NCBI RefSeq assembly: GCF_938030755.1
Contig: NZ_CALHIF010000075.1
Location: 1-30,573 of the forward strand
DNA: 30,573 nt
Source of the DNA: an uncultured Granulicatella sp.
GTDB lineage: Bacteria; Bacillota; Bacilli; Lactobacillales; Aerococcaceae
Direction of reading: 5' to 3'
Shown here: positions 23,069 to 30,573 of the stretch, one piece after another
Numbering within the stretch: position 1 is the first letter of the stretch
How the letters are laid out: the number at the start of each line of letters is the position of its first letter
Notes under the pieces: model-generated
Told to the model about the DNA's origin: nothing
What the model saw: the letters and a program-made list of their open reading frames with translations, nothing else
Database searches by the model: none
Made by a program: the position numbers and the translations under genes

Positions 23069-25142
23069 TTACAGCACCTCCTACATAAGATATAACAGTG
23101 AATTCATTGTTATATCGCTCGAAAATATGATTGGCAATCGTGACACTGTTCCAGAATGTCGCGCTGACGATGTTCATTTGCTGCCCAGAGACATACGCCA
23201 CGACTCGGCCACTATCAATGAATTCCATCCGTTCATTCGTATAACGTGTTTGAAGTTTTTCTCCATTCTTTCCGATAAGCAAGCCGTCTTCATCAACATT
23301 AAAATATGTTGAGATAGCATTCAATAGAACGCTTGATTGTTCCATATTCAGCTCTACTGCTTTTGTTCTCTGCCCTAGTCCCTTAATCTCTTCTGCAGTT
23401 TCTTGAATTCTTTTATAAGACTCTTCCAAATTACTGAATCGCCCAGTTAAATCTCGGAAAGTGTCTTCTGTCACTTGAGACTTGTTGATAATCTCCATGA
23501 CCTTAGCGTATTGGTTAGCGTGTTCCCTATTACGATCTTCAAATTCTTTTTGAAGCCGTTCCAGCTCTTTGTCGTCTTTCTTTAATACAGGTTCCCATTT
23601 GCCATTTGTGTAAATCTTTGGTACATCTTTCCCTGAAACGCTCGTGTCAGTCCACAAATCTCCAGGGCTGGGATTGGTTGGGGGAGTTGGACCTATTAAC
23701 TTGTTAACAATAAAGTCTTTGATAACAATAGAGCTGATTGCAACAACTTGATTACCTTCCATTGCTTCACATACAAATGAGGCTTCCCTATCAACATCGT
23801 TAACAGTAACTGACAATTCATTGCTACCTTTTATATGCTGTTCATTCCATACTGCATCGTTTGTTCCATACTTACTCACTCGTTTCCAACGGTAAGAAAA
23901 GCGGTTATTCATTGGAATATCCATCTTGCTTACATTAGCAATTAATTTAGTTGCTATATTACTATTTTGGAATACTACACCATCAGTTGATTGAATGCTC
24001 ATTACAAAAGGCACTTCAGTGAAGTCAAATAATCGTTCTTTAATCAACGTACTCAAACGTTGTACTCTCTCAGAGATTGTGTCTGGATTTTCAACCACAT
24101 TAGTAATGGTTACTTTCCCAACATTAGGCTGTGATAGCCGCTTTTTCAATTTAGAGATACGAGCTTCAATCTGAATAGCTGGTTGATAGTCATTATCCAC
24201 AATCGAGGCACTATCACCAATGGATGTCCCTTTAGGAAGTAGAGTTATATCTACTTCATAAGTAGCCTCTGGATAAGCTCTTTTCTTGAGCTGTAGCATT
24301 GTCTCTTTAAAGAGTGCTTCTTGAGTCTTGGCTTCACTCTGGTAAGTATCTACGATATATCCACCATCACGCTCGACATTATCATGACGGCTCCAGCGTT
24401 TTCCTTCTAGAATGTCATGAAGAGTGTCCCCACCAACCCAGTAACGCCCATCGTTGTATTTAAACCCTTGCAGCGTCAATCCGTCTGCACCGTGAGCTCG
24501 TAGCGCTGTTGCAAGATGTTCAATGCTTTCTTTCTTTGTAATCTTGCTTACGTTAATTCCATACTCTAGACGGATTTTCTTATCTTCTCCAATACGCTTA
24601 TGGAAGTTAACAAGTTTACGATGTACTTTCCCATGAACAAATTCATAGCTGAAGCTCAGCTCTACATCAAATGCTTTAGCAATCCTTCTCATGCGTTTAA
24701 CGGCAGTCTCGAAGTTCTCAACCTTAATACTTCTCTTGCTACTATCTGGAACATCGTTCACTCCGATTTCCCAGCCAGAATCTAAGGAAGCAGCAGCAAA
24801 GTACTCTTTGAGCGTTCTAGAAGTGCCATCTAGTGGCCATACTGTTTCTCCAAGCAAGTCCAGTCCACCGTCTTCACAATAGAATGTCTTGCTATCATTA
24901 TCTTGCTCGATTGATACAATCTCGAAGCCTCGTGTCTGAGTTCCGTCTACAACGAATACATAGCATCCATTAATGATTTTCTCAAGTTCTGGATTGCCAT
25001 CCTTATCGACAGTAAACTCATAAGTTCCAACTCCAGTATCTAGATCTTGTTCAAACCAATCATCATAAGCAATCAATCCGCCAGCTAAGTCAAAGCTTAA
25101 CTGGCATAGTGTTTCATATCGTCTGTTAGTTACTGTTATCAT
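23061..25142 (-). CDS. Tail endopeptidase-like minor structural protein (Tal)
   Basis: This protein of about 693 aa has an N-terminal region (about 1-330) resembling the prophage endopeptidase tail / put_anti_recept family, the gp27-like hub at the tail tip. After it comes an Ig-like stretch (about 380-480, FSYRWKRVSKYGTND and SFVCEAMEGNQVV), a proline-rich segment (GPTPPTNPSPGDLWTD) and a coiled-coil region (about 520-610). No obvious peptidase motif is visible, so enzymatic activity is not claimed. I chose ATG 25142 because AAGGAG lies at good distance; ATG 25148 is only 2-3 nt from that site. It overlaps dit by 4 bp. Confidence 0.87.
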   Translation of the reverse strand: MITVTNRRYETLCQLSFDLAGGLIAYDDWFEQDLDTGVGTYEFTVDKDGNPELEKIINGCYVFVVDGTQTRGFEIVSIEQDNDSKTFYCEDGGLDLLGETVWPLDGTSRTLKEYFAAASLDSGWEIGVNDVPDSSKRSIKVENFETAVKRMRRIAKAFDVELSFSYEFVHGKVHRKLVNFHKRIGEDKKIRLEYGINVSKITKKESIEHLATALRAHGADGLTLQGFKYNDGRYWVGGDTLHDILEGKRWSRHDNVERDGGYIVDTYQSEAKTQEALFKETMLQLKKRAYPEATYEVDITLLPKGTSIGDSASIVDNDYQPAIQIEARISKLKKRLSQPNVGKVTITNVVENPDTISERVQRLSTLIKERLFDFTEVPFVMSIQSTDGVVFQNSNIATKLIANVSKMDIPMNNRFSYRWKRVSKYGTNDAVWNEQHIKGSNELSVTVNDVDREASFVCEAMEGNQVVAISSIVIKDFIVNKLIGPTPPTNPSPGDLWTDTSVSGKDVPKIYTNGKWEPVLKKDDKELERLQKEFEDRNREHANQYAKVMEIINKSQVTEDTFRDLTGRFSNLEESYKRIQETAEEIKGLGQRTKAVELNMEQSSVLLNAISTYFNVDEDGLLIGKNGEKLQTRYTNERMEFIDSGRVVAYVSGQQMNIVSATFWNSVTIANHIFERYNNEFTVISYVGGAVNG

Positions 25143-25879
25143 ATCCATCGCTCCTTAAACGTAGCTTCTACAACTGGAATCTTATTGTCATCACCAAGAA
25201 TGGCAACTTCTGTAATTCCAGGCTGGATAGAGAATACTTGACTTGCAGCATTGATGTACTTACGTTCACCGTTAATAGTGAGATTGTTTTCAGCACTATC
25301 AAACATAACTAAATCATTAGTGTTAATTACTGCTGGGCCATTCTCATAGCCGTATTGCACTACCTTCCCATTAGGATGCGTGAAAGATATCATCTTATAT
25401 GCTTTTCCTGCTGTAAACTTGTAAATAGGATAGACAGGAGCCGTACCTTCGTTGTTGAAAATAAGCTTGTTCGATTCCCTTCTTGCAGCCTTCTCATTTT
25501 TAGAGATAGCAAAAGGGTTAAAACAGTGAATTTCAAAGGAACCTTCTGAGTATCTGAATGTAATCAGATTATAGTCAGTAGTTCCAGCAACTATGCCCTC
25601 GTAATACACGTCTGGCTGATAGCCAAACTCAAAGCGACTCAATCCAGGCACTAGCAGCGCACGTTGAAGAGCAATCTTGCTCTTCTCAATGCGATCACCT
25701 AAAAGAGTGAATTTTACTTTAATCACTCGCTTTCCGAATCGTCTACGAATGAACCGCTCACCATCCACAAGAGCATACTTCTTAGAAGTGGTGCTAATGC
25801 TTGGAGTGAATCCAAAATCAATATTATTAATAATTAATAAATCGCCAAGCTCTTGGCCGTTTACCTTGAAGCTAAACAT
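25139..25879 (-). CDS. Distal tail protein (Dit)
   Basis: This 246-aa siphophage tail protein (sipho_tail family) forms the hexameric hub between tail tube and tip. Family features visible are the start MFSFKVNGQELGDLLIINNIDF, the region FIRRRFGKRVIKVKFTLLG, and FEIHCFNPFAISKNE, followed by a galectin-like C-terminal half with EGTAPVYPIYKF. The length is normal for the short Dit without an inserted carbohydrate module. The start overlaps the tape measure stop by one base, and it precedes the Tal-like gene as usual. Confidence 0.93.
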   Translation of the reverse strand: MFSFKVNGQELGDLLIINNIDFGFTPSISTTSKKYALVDGERFIRRRFGKRVIKVKFTLLGDRIEKSKIALQRALLVPGLSRFEFGYQPDVYYEGIVAGTTDYNLITFRYSEGSFEIHCFNPFAISKNEKAARRESNKLIFNNEGTAPVYPIYKFTAGKAYKMISFTHPNGKVVQYGYENGPAVINTNDLVMFDSAENNLTINGERKYINAASQVFSIQPGITEVAILGDDNKIPVVEATFKERWI

Positions 25880-27894
25880 TAGCGCTCACCTCTCTTCCGT
25901 TGTTCTCGTCTATTGTGTTTTGTCTGCTCGTCTGTGACATAAGGTGTAATTTGTTTTCCTACAACTTTGCCATCAAGCTCGACTGTAGTGTGAATTTCTA
26001 CTACTTGATTATTATCTGGCTCTGTATCGTATCTGTATTGCTCTGGTTTCCATGCTCCAATTCGAGCAGCTTGTTGTTTAGATAACTGGATTCCACCAGC
26101 TACAGCAACATTGCTGCCGATTTCAACATCGTTAAACACTTGATTATCCAGATACTTGTCTACTACTTCGTTAATATCTTCTGCGATAGCTTGAACAGTA
26201 GTCTTAACATCTTTGAATCCTAGCTGTAATCCTTCCTGCAAGCTGTCCATGATTGCATTTCCGTGTGGGATTAATAATCGTCTGTCATAGCTGATTGGTC
26301 CTTTATGCTCCGCAATCCAGTTAGCGATTCCTCCAACGAAATTCTTAACACCTTCGAATGCTGCTTTGATACCGCCTAGAAATCCATCGATAATGGCTTT
26401 CCCTGCCGCCCACAAGTCGATTTTCCCCAAGCTGGAAACAATGTTACCACCCATTTCTCCTATCTTGCCGAGTACTTTTGGAATCATTTGTACTAATCCT
26501 TTAATCAAGCTGGATATAATTTGAACACCAGCATTTAAAATCTGAGGTAAGTTGTTCCAGATTGTAGTCACAAGATTAGTAATCATATTGATTCCTGTGT
26601 CCACTAAGCCTGGAATTCTCTGGATAATCCCACTGATTAAATTAGTAACAACTTCGAATCCAGAACTGATGAATTGAGGTGCGTTGCTGTAGATTGTTTG
26701 CAGCAACGATGAAATCAAATCAATTCCAGCTTGTAAGATGCCTGGAGCAGCTTGAACCAATCCATCGATTAGTTGGAACACGAAATCTGTCCCAGCTCGG
26801 AAGATTGATGGCCAGTTCTGCATAAACGACTCAACAAGTCCATTAACGATATCACTTACAATATTCAGCAACCCTGGTATTGCTTCTAGCGCGCTGTTGT
26901 AAATTCCCATGACCATATCGCTTCCCATTTGCAGCAATTCTGGAATTGAGTCCATGATTGAGCCTAAGTTCTCTCCTATAGCTGCACTAGCTAATTCAAA
27001 CGCTGATTCTAGGATGTCTGGAACACCTTTGACAACGTTCCACAACATTGGCAAGAAGTTATCTACAAAGAATGTCTTTGCAGTATCTGCTAATGCTATT
27101 AGAGCAGGCTCTACATCCTCACCAAGCGCTAAATCTCCTAGTAAGTTGTGCGCTGCAGCCTTCATCGCATTAAATGAACCAGTGAAGGTAGTGGATGCTT
27201 CCTTCGCAGTTGTTCCAGTAATATCAAGATTATCTTGAATCGCGTGGATAGCTTGATACACATCATTCAGATTGTTGATGTCGTATTTAGTTCCAGTAAG
27301 CTTTTCTGCATCTCTTAATAAGCGCTGCATTTCTTCCTTAGTACCACCATATCCAAGTTTTAAGTTATCCAACATGGTATAGTTTTGCTTTGCAAATCCT
27401 TGATAGGCTGTCTGGATGCTCTCCATTGAAGTCCCCATCTTGTTTGAGTTATCGGCCATATCTATCATTGCCATGTTGGCCACTTCTGCAGCCTTCGCAG
27501 TATCACCGCCCAACGATTGCAGCAAGCTTGCACTGAAGCCTGTCACGTTTTCCATATACGCGTTTGCAGATAGTCCAGTCGTTTTATATGCTTCATCAGC
27601 ATACTTAATGACTTGAGTTGCATTATCCTTGAACAGCGTTTCAATACCGCCAAGCGATTGCTGCAAGGAAGCTCCCTCGCTTAATGCAGCAGTGATACCA
27701 GTCTTAATAGCGGCACCAATTCCAAGTGCTGCAGCAATTTTTAAGGCTGCTCCTTTAAAGCCGCTCATGAAGCTGGTTCCTGCTTCCTGTCCAGAACTTG
27801 CTACTTCTGAACCCATCGCTTTCTGAATCATTCCCTTAATTCCTTGAGCTGATGGGATAATTTGAACATAAGCAGCTCCTAATTCTGTTGCCAT
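25879..27894 (-). CDS. Tail tape measure protein
   Basis: This 671-aa tape measure protein sets tail length. The N-terminal part (about 1-250) has the TP901-type domain, with GASLQQSLGGIETLFK, ENVTGFSASLLQSLGG and MIDMADNSNKMGTSMES. Residues about 290-480 are made of hydrophobic modules of about 40 aa, each built around a P-x-x-L/I-x-x-x-G pattern (IPELLQMG, IPGLLNIV, APGILQAG, IPGLVDTG, LPQILNAG). A cationic C-terminus (HNRREQRKRGER) ends it. It is short for the class, so a tail of roughly 100 nm is expected (inference from about 0.15 nm per residue). AAAGGAGG precedes its TAATG-overlapped start. Confidence 0.93.
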   Translation of the reverse strand: MATELGAAYVQIIPSAQGIKGMIQKAMGSEVASSGQEAGTSFMSGFKGAALKIAAALGIGAAIKTGITAALSEGASLQQSLGGIETLFKDNATQVIKYADEAYKTTGLSANAYMENVTGFSASLLQSLGGDTAKAAEVANMAMIDMADNSNKMGTSMESIQTAYQGFAKQNYTMLDNLKLGYGGTKEEMQRLLRDAEKLTGTKYDINNLNDVYQAIHAIQDNLDITGTTAKEASTTFTGSFNAMKAAAHNLLGDLALGEDVEPALIALADTAKTFFVDNFLPMLWNVVKGVPDILESAFELASAAIGENLGSIMDSIPELLQMGSDMVMGIYNSALEAIPGLLNIVSDIVNGLVESFMQNWPSIFRAGTDFVFQLIDGLVQAAPGILQAGIDLISSLLQTIYSNAPQFISSGFEVVTNLISGIIQRIPGLVDTGINMITNLVTTIWNNLPQILNAGVQIISSLIKGLVQMIPKVLGKIGEMGGNIVSSLGKIDLWAAGKAIIDGFLGGIKAAFEGVKNFVGGIANWIAEHKGPISYDRRLLIPHGNAIMDSLQEGLQLGFKDVKTTVQAIAEDINEVVDKYLDNQVFNDVEIGSNVAVAGGIQLSKQQAARIGAWKPEQYRYDTEPDNNQVVEIHTTVELDGKVVGKQITPYVTDEQTKHNRREQRKRGER

Positions 27895-28271
27895 TAGTCA
27901 TCCTCCTTTCTTAACAATTTCTCTCTTTCTCTTAAGAAGTCCTCGCTTGATTCAAATCCAATCAAGTCGCTTGTTTTCGATTTTTGCTGCGATTTTGTCA
28001 ACAGTGCGACCATTGATTGAGGATAGTTGCGACCGTTCATGCCATCTTTAGTCTGCTGCCATATCAACACGTTTAACTTGTCTTGTATTCCAGCGAGCAG
28101 CATAGTCTCAAACGGAACTTCGATATCATTCATCTTCATTTTGATTCTTGAGTCTTCTCTTAAACCAAAAGAAAAAACGGCCACCATTTTTAATGGCAGC
28201 CGTCTGTAATCGTATATTTGATATGTTTCAGCAAGATCACAGATAAGCGCGTCTTCATCAGTCGCTATCAT
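27894..28271 (-). CDS. Gp15-family tail assembly chaperone, probably the frameshifted second part
   Basis: The 125 residues from ATG 28271 match the phage Gp15 family, with LPLKMVAVFSFGLREDSRIKMKMN followed by LIWQQTKDG. It lies between the first chaperone gene and the tape measure, the place of lambda GT-like proteins. The ATG has no ribosome binding site (CCTCGCTAAA precedes it). The same frame is open back to the A7 run at 28289-28295 in the upstream gene. I infer that most product is made as a -1 frameshift fusion of about 215 aa. A terminator-like hairpin lies inside the gene (28171-28203). Confidence 0.85.
   Translation of the reverse strand: MIATDEDALICDLAETYQIYDYRRLPLKMVAVFSFGLREDSRIKMKMNDIEVPFETMLLAGIQDKLNVLIWQQTKDGMNGRNYPQSMVALLTKSQQKSKTSDLIGFESSEDFLREREKLLRKEDD
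28171..28203 (-). other. Terminator-like hairpin inside the Gp15-family coding region
   Basis: On the minus strand ACGGC, a 2-nt internal loop, CCATT, an AAA loop, AATGG, a 2-nt internal loop and GCCGT are followed by a run of T. It is a 5+5-bp interrupted stem with U-tract inside translated sequence (RLPLKMVAVF). It may be fortuitous or cause partial termination when translation lags. Confidence 0.35.
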
Positions 28272-28295
28272 TTTAGCGAGGATTAAGATTTTTTT
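28263..28295 (-). promoter_or_regulatory. Predicted -1 ribosomal frameshift signal
   Basis: The slippery heptamer A AAA AAA (28289-28295) sits in the zero frame as TTA AAA AAA TCT TAA. A -1 slip gives ATC TTA ATC CTC GCT AAA ATG, which enters the Gp15 frame without a stop. A hairpin CGCTA/TAGCG with a 6-nt loop (28263-28278) begins 10 nt downstream and also covers the Gp15 ATG. Confidence 0.75.
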
Positions 28296-28540
28296 AATTC
28301 TTTATTTTCAAAAATAGTTTTCATAGTGTTAACAACATCATCTTTTGTCACTAATCCATGCTCATTGCGCATGCTGTTTAAGAATGCTTTGGCTTCATCC
28401 TTAAATACAAACTCGACTAAATCTGGAAGATATAACACGCTCTTTTCTACCTTTGAAAGTGCCTCTAAAAAATCGTAACTCTCAAGTAATTCTTCAGCGA
28501 TACTGTAATTGAATCCTTTTTCTGTTGTTCCTGTAATCAT
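28283..28540 (-). CDS. Tail assembly chaperone, first (G-like) part
   Basis: This 85-aa protein between the major tail protein and the Gp15-family frame ends with ENKELKKS, and its last codons contain the A7 slippery run. Position and size match the short chaperone (lambda gpG-like) that coats the tape measure and recruits tail tube subunits. The sequence itself (for example KVEKSVLYLPDLVEFVFKDEAK) shows no motif I can name, so the call rests on synteny and the frameshift signal. GGGG with AAG (AAGGGG) precedes the ATG. Confidence 0.8.
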   Translation of the reverse strand: MITGTTEKGFNYSIAEELLESYDFLEALSKVEKSVLYLPDLVEFVFKDEAKAFLNSMRNEHGLVTKDDVVNTMKTIFENKELKKS

Positions 28541-28544
28541 TTAA

Positions 28545-29111
28545 TTACCCCTTCTTTTCAATATGTTCATAGTGAGTAAAGCCGTTTGAATCTGGGAATG
28601 CAGATACTGTGCTTTCATATCCGAGTGTTTCAGAGTCTGAGTATGAAATTTCTCCAATCTCAGTTAACTTAGCCACAGGAATAACTACACGTTTTAAGTA
28701 TCCGCCTTGAAGAACAGAATCAATAACCATAACTTGTGGCTCAGCTTCTTCTAGTCCTACTTTAATTGTAATTCCTGTTTCAAGGGAGCCTTCAACATTA
28801 TTTTTTCCATAAACAAATTTAAGAACATTGATATTCAATCCTTCAATATACGTCATTTTGAATTTGTCTGTTTTATCCTTCTGTGTAGAGTTAACGATAA
28901 CGCCACCCCATGCTTTAACATCTTCAGTTGATGCCGTATTTTCATTTTTAATTCCTTCGTCAGAAATGAACCCTAGATTTTTGAATGCTGGATCTAGTTC
29001 AGTTTTAGCATCGGTTGGCAATGCTGTATTTAATGGTGCGACAAACACAGCACCAGTGACTTTAGGCTTAACGGCCGTAACTTTAGTTGCATCGTTTTTA
29101 TTTTCTGCCAT
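28545..29111 (-). CDS. Major tail protein
   Basis: This 188-aa tail tube subunit resembles the Lactobacillales siphophage major tail protein family (TP901-1/phi13-like). Visible stretches are GAVFVAPLNTALPTDA, GFISDEGIKNENTAS, VKAWGGVIVN and EISYSDSETLGYESTVSAFPD. I chose ATG 29111 because AAAGGAG lies just upstream. The same frame is open further, giving 39 extra codons, but these overlap the upstream gene and have no ribosome binding site. Its position before the chaperones and tape measure is diagnostic. Confidence 0.92.
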   Translation of the reverse strand: MAENKNDATKVTAVKPKVTGAVFVAPLNTALPTDAKTELDPAFKNLGFISDEGIKNENTASTEDVKAWGGVIVNSTQKDKTDKFKMTYIEGLNINVLKFVYGKNNVEGSLETGITIKVGLEEAEPQVMVIDSVLQGGYLKRVVIPVAKLTEIGEISYSDSETLGYESTVSAFPDSNGFTHYEHIEKKG

Positions 29112-29127
29112 CACAATTCTCCTTTGA

Positions 29128-29466
29128 TTAATAGTGTTTGATATCAAATACTGCTTGATATCTATATTTTTTACTTTCCGTATCTGTGTATATGTAGTCA
29201 CTATTAAGCGATACACCAGATACATCATCTAATTCGACTAACATCTCAACTGCAGCCTTAACTGCTTCATTCAACTGTGCAGCCTTGTACATCGTTGAAT
29301 CGTAGCTCTGAAATACAATAGTTGAAGACTTGAGATGTTTTCTCTTTCCGCTGCCAGTCTGTTCTATTAATACGAATCTTTCTGGCATCTTAGCTGCACG
29401 CTCCATGACTACTTTGCAGTCAAGTTTAGTAACTAAGAAATTGCGAATCGTTTCAAGAATCATCAT
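29128..29466 (-). CDS. Tail terminator/completion-like protein
   Basis: This 112-aa phage protein (ILETIRNFLVTKLDCKVVMERAAKMPERFVLIEQTGSG at the start, YRYQAVFDIKHY at the end) sits directly before the major tail protein. The N-terminal helix followed by a beta-rich body with PERFVLIEQTGSG is the general layout of tail terminator proteins that stop tube growth. Direct motif evidence is weak, so the role is inferred from order. The ATG lies next to GGCGGTGAG and overlaps the upstream gene by 4 bp. Confidence 0.72.
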   Translation of the reverse strand: MMILETIRNFLVTKLDCKVVMERAAKMPERFVLIEQTGSGKRKHLKSSTIVFQSYDSTMYKAAQLNEAVKAAVEMLVELDDVSGVSLNSDYIYTDTESKKYRYQAVFDIKHY

Positions 29467-29699
29467 CTCACCGCCTTTAATAGAGTATTATTCTTTTTTG
29501 TGTCCTTGATTGCCTTTACGGTGGTAGCTTTAACACTCGCATTGGCCCGAGTTTTACCTGTGAAAGTAGATACTTCATATCCATCTCCAGCTCTCCCTTT
29601 GATTGCTTCAGCGCGTTCTCTGAGCATTGCTTTCACTTCTTCTGAGCGAAGCATATCTCGAACACCTTTACTGTTCAGTTTAAACTTGAAATCATTCAT
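29463..29699 (-). CDS. Small neck protein, HK97 gp10-like position
   Basis: This 78-aa basic protein (VRDMLRSEEVKAMLRERAEAIKGRAG, then YEVSTFTGKTRANASVKATTVKAIKDTKKNNTLLKAVR) resembles a family of short proteins common in Gram-positive siphophages where HK97 gp10 would be. It is probably a head-tail joining or minor tail component. It overlaps both neighbours by a few bases. GGAAAG precedes its ATG. Confidence 0.72.
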   Translation of the reverse strand: MNDFKFKLNSKGVRDMLRSEEVKAMLRERAEAIKGRAGDGYEVSTFTGKTRANASVKATTVKAIKDTKKNNTLLKAVR

Positions 29700-30027
29700 A
29701 TCTTTCCACTGTCACCTTCTTATGCCAACGAGTAGGAACTAGCTCCTCAATCCCTTCCTGGACAGGGCCAAAAGAACGGAACTTCTTGCCAAAGAACTCA
29801 ATAGTCTTATCTTCCCATTCGTGAGTGTCTCCTTTAGGGATGCCCAGCAGATAGACTGCTTTCTTTCCTTCAAGTTGCACGGAATTAATAACATCATCGG
29901 CACTAGCTGTAGCAACAAGGACATCCTCTACTTGAACTGCTTGCTCTTCTAGGATGTCAGCTCCAAATCCATCGCTGCCAGTTTTGACAGTTTGATATAG
30001 AGTGACTGTAATTCCTTTAATTTCCAT
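29692..30027 (-). CDS. Head closure-like connector protein
   Basis: This protein of about 111 aa (MEIKGITVTLYQTVKTGSDGFG at the start, PRPTRWHKK-like end with VTVERYE) has the beta-rich character and position of head closure/head-tail joining proteins. It includes DTHEWEDKTIEFFGKKFRSFGPVQEG, a pattern frequent in this protein class. The start is uncertain: TTG 30036 lies 3 nt from GGAG, whereas ATG 30027 lies 12 nt from it. I use the ATG. It overlaps the upstream connector gene. Confidence 0.68.
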   Translation of the reverse strand: MEIKGITVTLYQTVKTGSDGFGADILEEQAVQVEDVLVATASADDVINSVQLEGKKAVYLLGIPKGDTHEWEDKTIEFFGKKFRSFGPVQEGIEELVPTRWHKKVTVERYE

Positions 30028-30409
30028 AAGGCTCAATCACTCCAAATCTCTGAGTTGTTAGTTTTAACCGTTTCTTTTCTGACTCCTTAATAAAGATGCC
30101 GCCTCCTGGAACTAAATACGAGCCACTAACCGAGTACCCCATTGCACTCTGTGCGAATTGTGTCATCGGTTCTTGAGTCGTTGAAGTCATTAGAGCACGA
30201 GAAACGACATCAACTGTCACAGACTTAACAACATTTCTAAAACTTTCACGCTCTAGAATCATATTGTCTAAATCTTTTCCATATTGATAAGCCTCTTCAC
30301 GCAGCATGTCTGATACTGTATCAAGAAGCGCTTCGGCTCGTTCTCTTTCAGTAGGCTGTAGATTTCTCCACATCTTCTGTAAGTCATCTAAAGTAGCAAA
30401 TGAAGCCAT
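30017..30409 (-). CDS. Head-tail connector (Gp19-family adaptor)
   Basis: This 130-aa mostly helical protein begins FATLDDLQKMWRNLQPTERERAEALLDTVSDMLREEA. It has the VTVDVVSRAL segment followed by MTQFAQSAMGYSVSGSYLVPGGGIFIKESEKKRL. These features fit the Gp19/Gp15/Gp42-like phage family, the head-tail adaptor that binds under the portal. The ATG overlaps the stop of the 42-aa gene by one base (TAATG), with GGATGATGA nearby as a weak ribosome binding site. Confidence 0.82.
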   Translation of the reverse strand: MASFATLDDLQKMWRNLQPTERERAEALLDTVSDMLREEAYQYGKDLDNMILERESFRNVVKSVTVDVVSRALMTSTTQEPMTQFAQSAMGYSVSGSYLVPGGGIFIKESEKKRLKLTTQRFGVIEPYGN

Positions 30410-30537
30410 TAGTCATCATCCTTTGCTTCTTTCTTTTTAGTTGCTTTTTTCTTTGGTTCTTCTAATGGCTCCCATGAGCCAGACAGCACGCTGTCTGACT
30501 CAATGATGACACCATTATCTTTATTGATATATTTCAT
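30409..30537 (-). CDS. 42-aa phage protein with lysine-rich tail
   Basis: Reading from the ATG at 30537 gives a protein starting MKYINKDNGVIIESDSVLSG, then SWEPLEEPKKKATKKKEAKDDD. It is too short for usual ORF cut-offs. A small protein with an N-terminal SWE-type beta unit and a charged tail is common between capsid and adaptor genes of Gram-positive siphophages; its role is unknown to me. AGGG lies upstream as a modest ribosome binding site. Its stop overlaps the adaptor start by one base. Confidence 0.75.
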   Translation of the reverse strand: MKYINKDNGVIIESDSVLSGSWEPLEEPKKKATKKKEAKDDD

Positions 30538-30546
30538 ATCGCTGCC

Positions 30547-30573
30547 CTACGCTTCTTCAACGCGTGCGAAGGC
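30547..30573 (-). CDS. C-terminal end of a phage gene, probably the major capsid protein
   Basis: The minus strand reads AFARVEEA and then TAG at 30547-30549. Only eight residues lie inside the window. The major capsid protein is inferred solely because it normally precedes the adaptor genes in such phages. Confidence 0.45.
   Translation of the reverse strand, partial: AFARVEEA

Larger units (their letters stand above)
18850..30573 (-). mobile_element. Siphovirus-type prophage, late (head-tail-lysis) half
   Basis: An unbroken minus-strand series of phage genes runs from a capsid gene end at 30573 to an endolysin at 18997, with overlapping starts and stops throughout. Gene order (capsid, connectors, major tail protein, two chaperones, tape measure, Dit, tail endopeptidase, receptor-binding candidate, holins, lysin) is that of long-tailed non-contractile phages of Lactobacillales. 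No late gene visible here is broken, so the element may be functional. The boundary by ssrA is approximate and the other end is not present. Confidence 0.92.

Noticed and set aside
29112..29228. N-terminal extension of the major tail protein
   Set aside because: The extra 39 codons overlap the preceding gene and lack a ribosome binding site; AAAGGAG sits just before ATG 29111.

Overview
The window looks like part of a low-GC Gram-positive (Bacillota, Lactobacillales) chromosome with a prophage in it. Support comes from the gene order tdk-prfA-prmC-ywlC-glyA-upp-atpBEFHA, a murT-gatD pair (amidated lipid II is a Gram-positive trait), strong AGGAGG-type ribosome binding sites, and AT-rich codon use. 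A Carnobacteriaceae genus such as Granulicatella would fit, but that is inference; no 16S rRNA is present.

Region 1 (1-3707, minus strand): F1Fo ATP synthase genes atpB, atpE, atpF, atpH, atpA and the first 28 codons of atpG. The atpB-to-atpA(5') part is Bacillota-like. From about position 1040-1150 down to position 1, the 3' two-thirds of atpA and the start of atpG read as Bacteroidota (Prevotella/Bacteroides type). This is either a contig misassembly across a conserved gene or a recombination junction.

Region 2 (3845-9470, minus): upp, glyA, ywlC (threonylcarbamoyl-AMP synthase), prmC, prfA and tdk, closely packed and in part overlapping. RF1 and the enzyme that methylates it are adjacent. 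Promoters are visible before tdk and glyA.

Region 3 (9627-18414): housekeeping genes on both strands. These are murT-gatD (+), a broken serine/threonine symporter sstT (-) carrying an 11-bp tandem duplication, a prepilin peptidase comC (-), an AI-2E family transporter (-), a beta-propeller lactonase (+), uppP (+), crcB (+) and a histidine phosphatase (+). Most units are separated by clear intrinsic terminators.

Region 4 (18419-18849, +): ssrA (tmRNA) with a good promoter. A terminator-like hairpin sits between the promoter and the mature 5' end.

Region 5 (18850-30573, minus): the late half of a siphovirus-type prophage whose lysis end abuts the 3' end of ssrA, a typical integrase target. 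In transcription order it has the end of a probable major capsid gene, a 42-aa protein, four head-tail connector/neck genes, the major tail protein, two tail assembly chaperones joined by a predicted -1 frameshift (A AAA AAA), tape measure, Dit, tail endopeptidase-like protein, a DUF859/pyocin-knob receptor-binding candidate, a small coiled-coil protein, two holins of different families and an amidase endolysin with three CW_7 repeats. Integrase, regulators, replication genes, portal and terminase would lie beyond position 30573.

I did not find a wholly new system. The most informative signals are the cross-phylum atpA chimera, the frameshift site in the tail chaperones, the sstT duplication, and two places where hairpins overlap expression signals (comC and ssrA).
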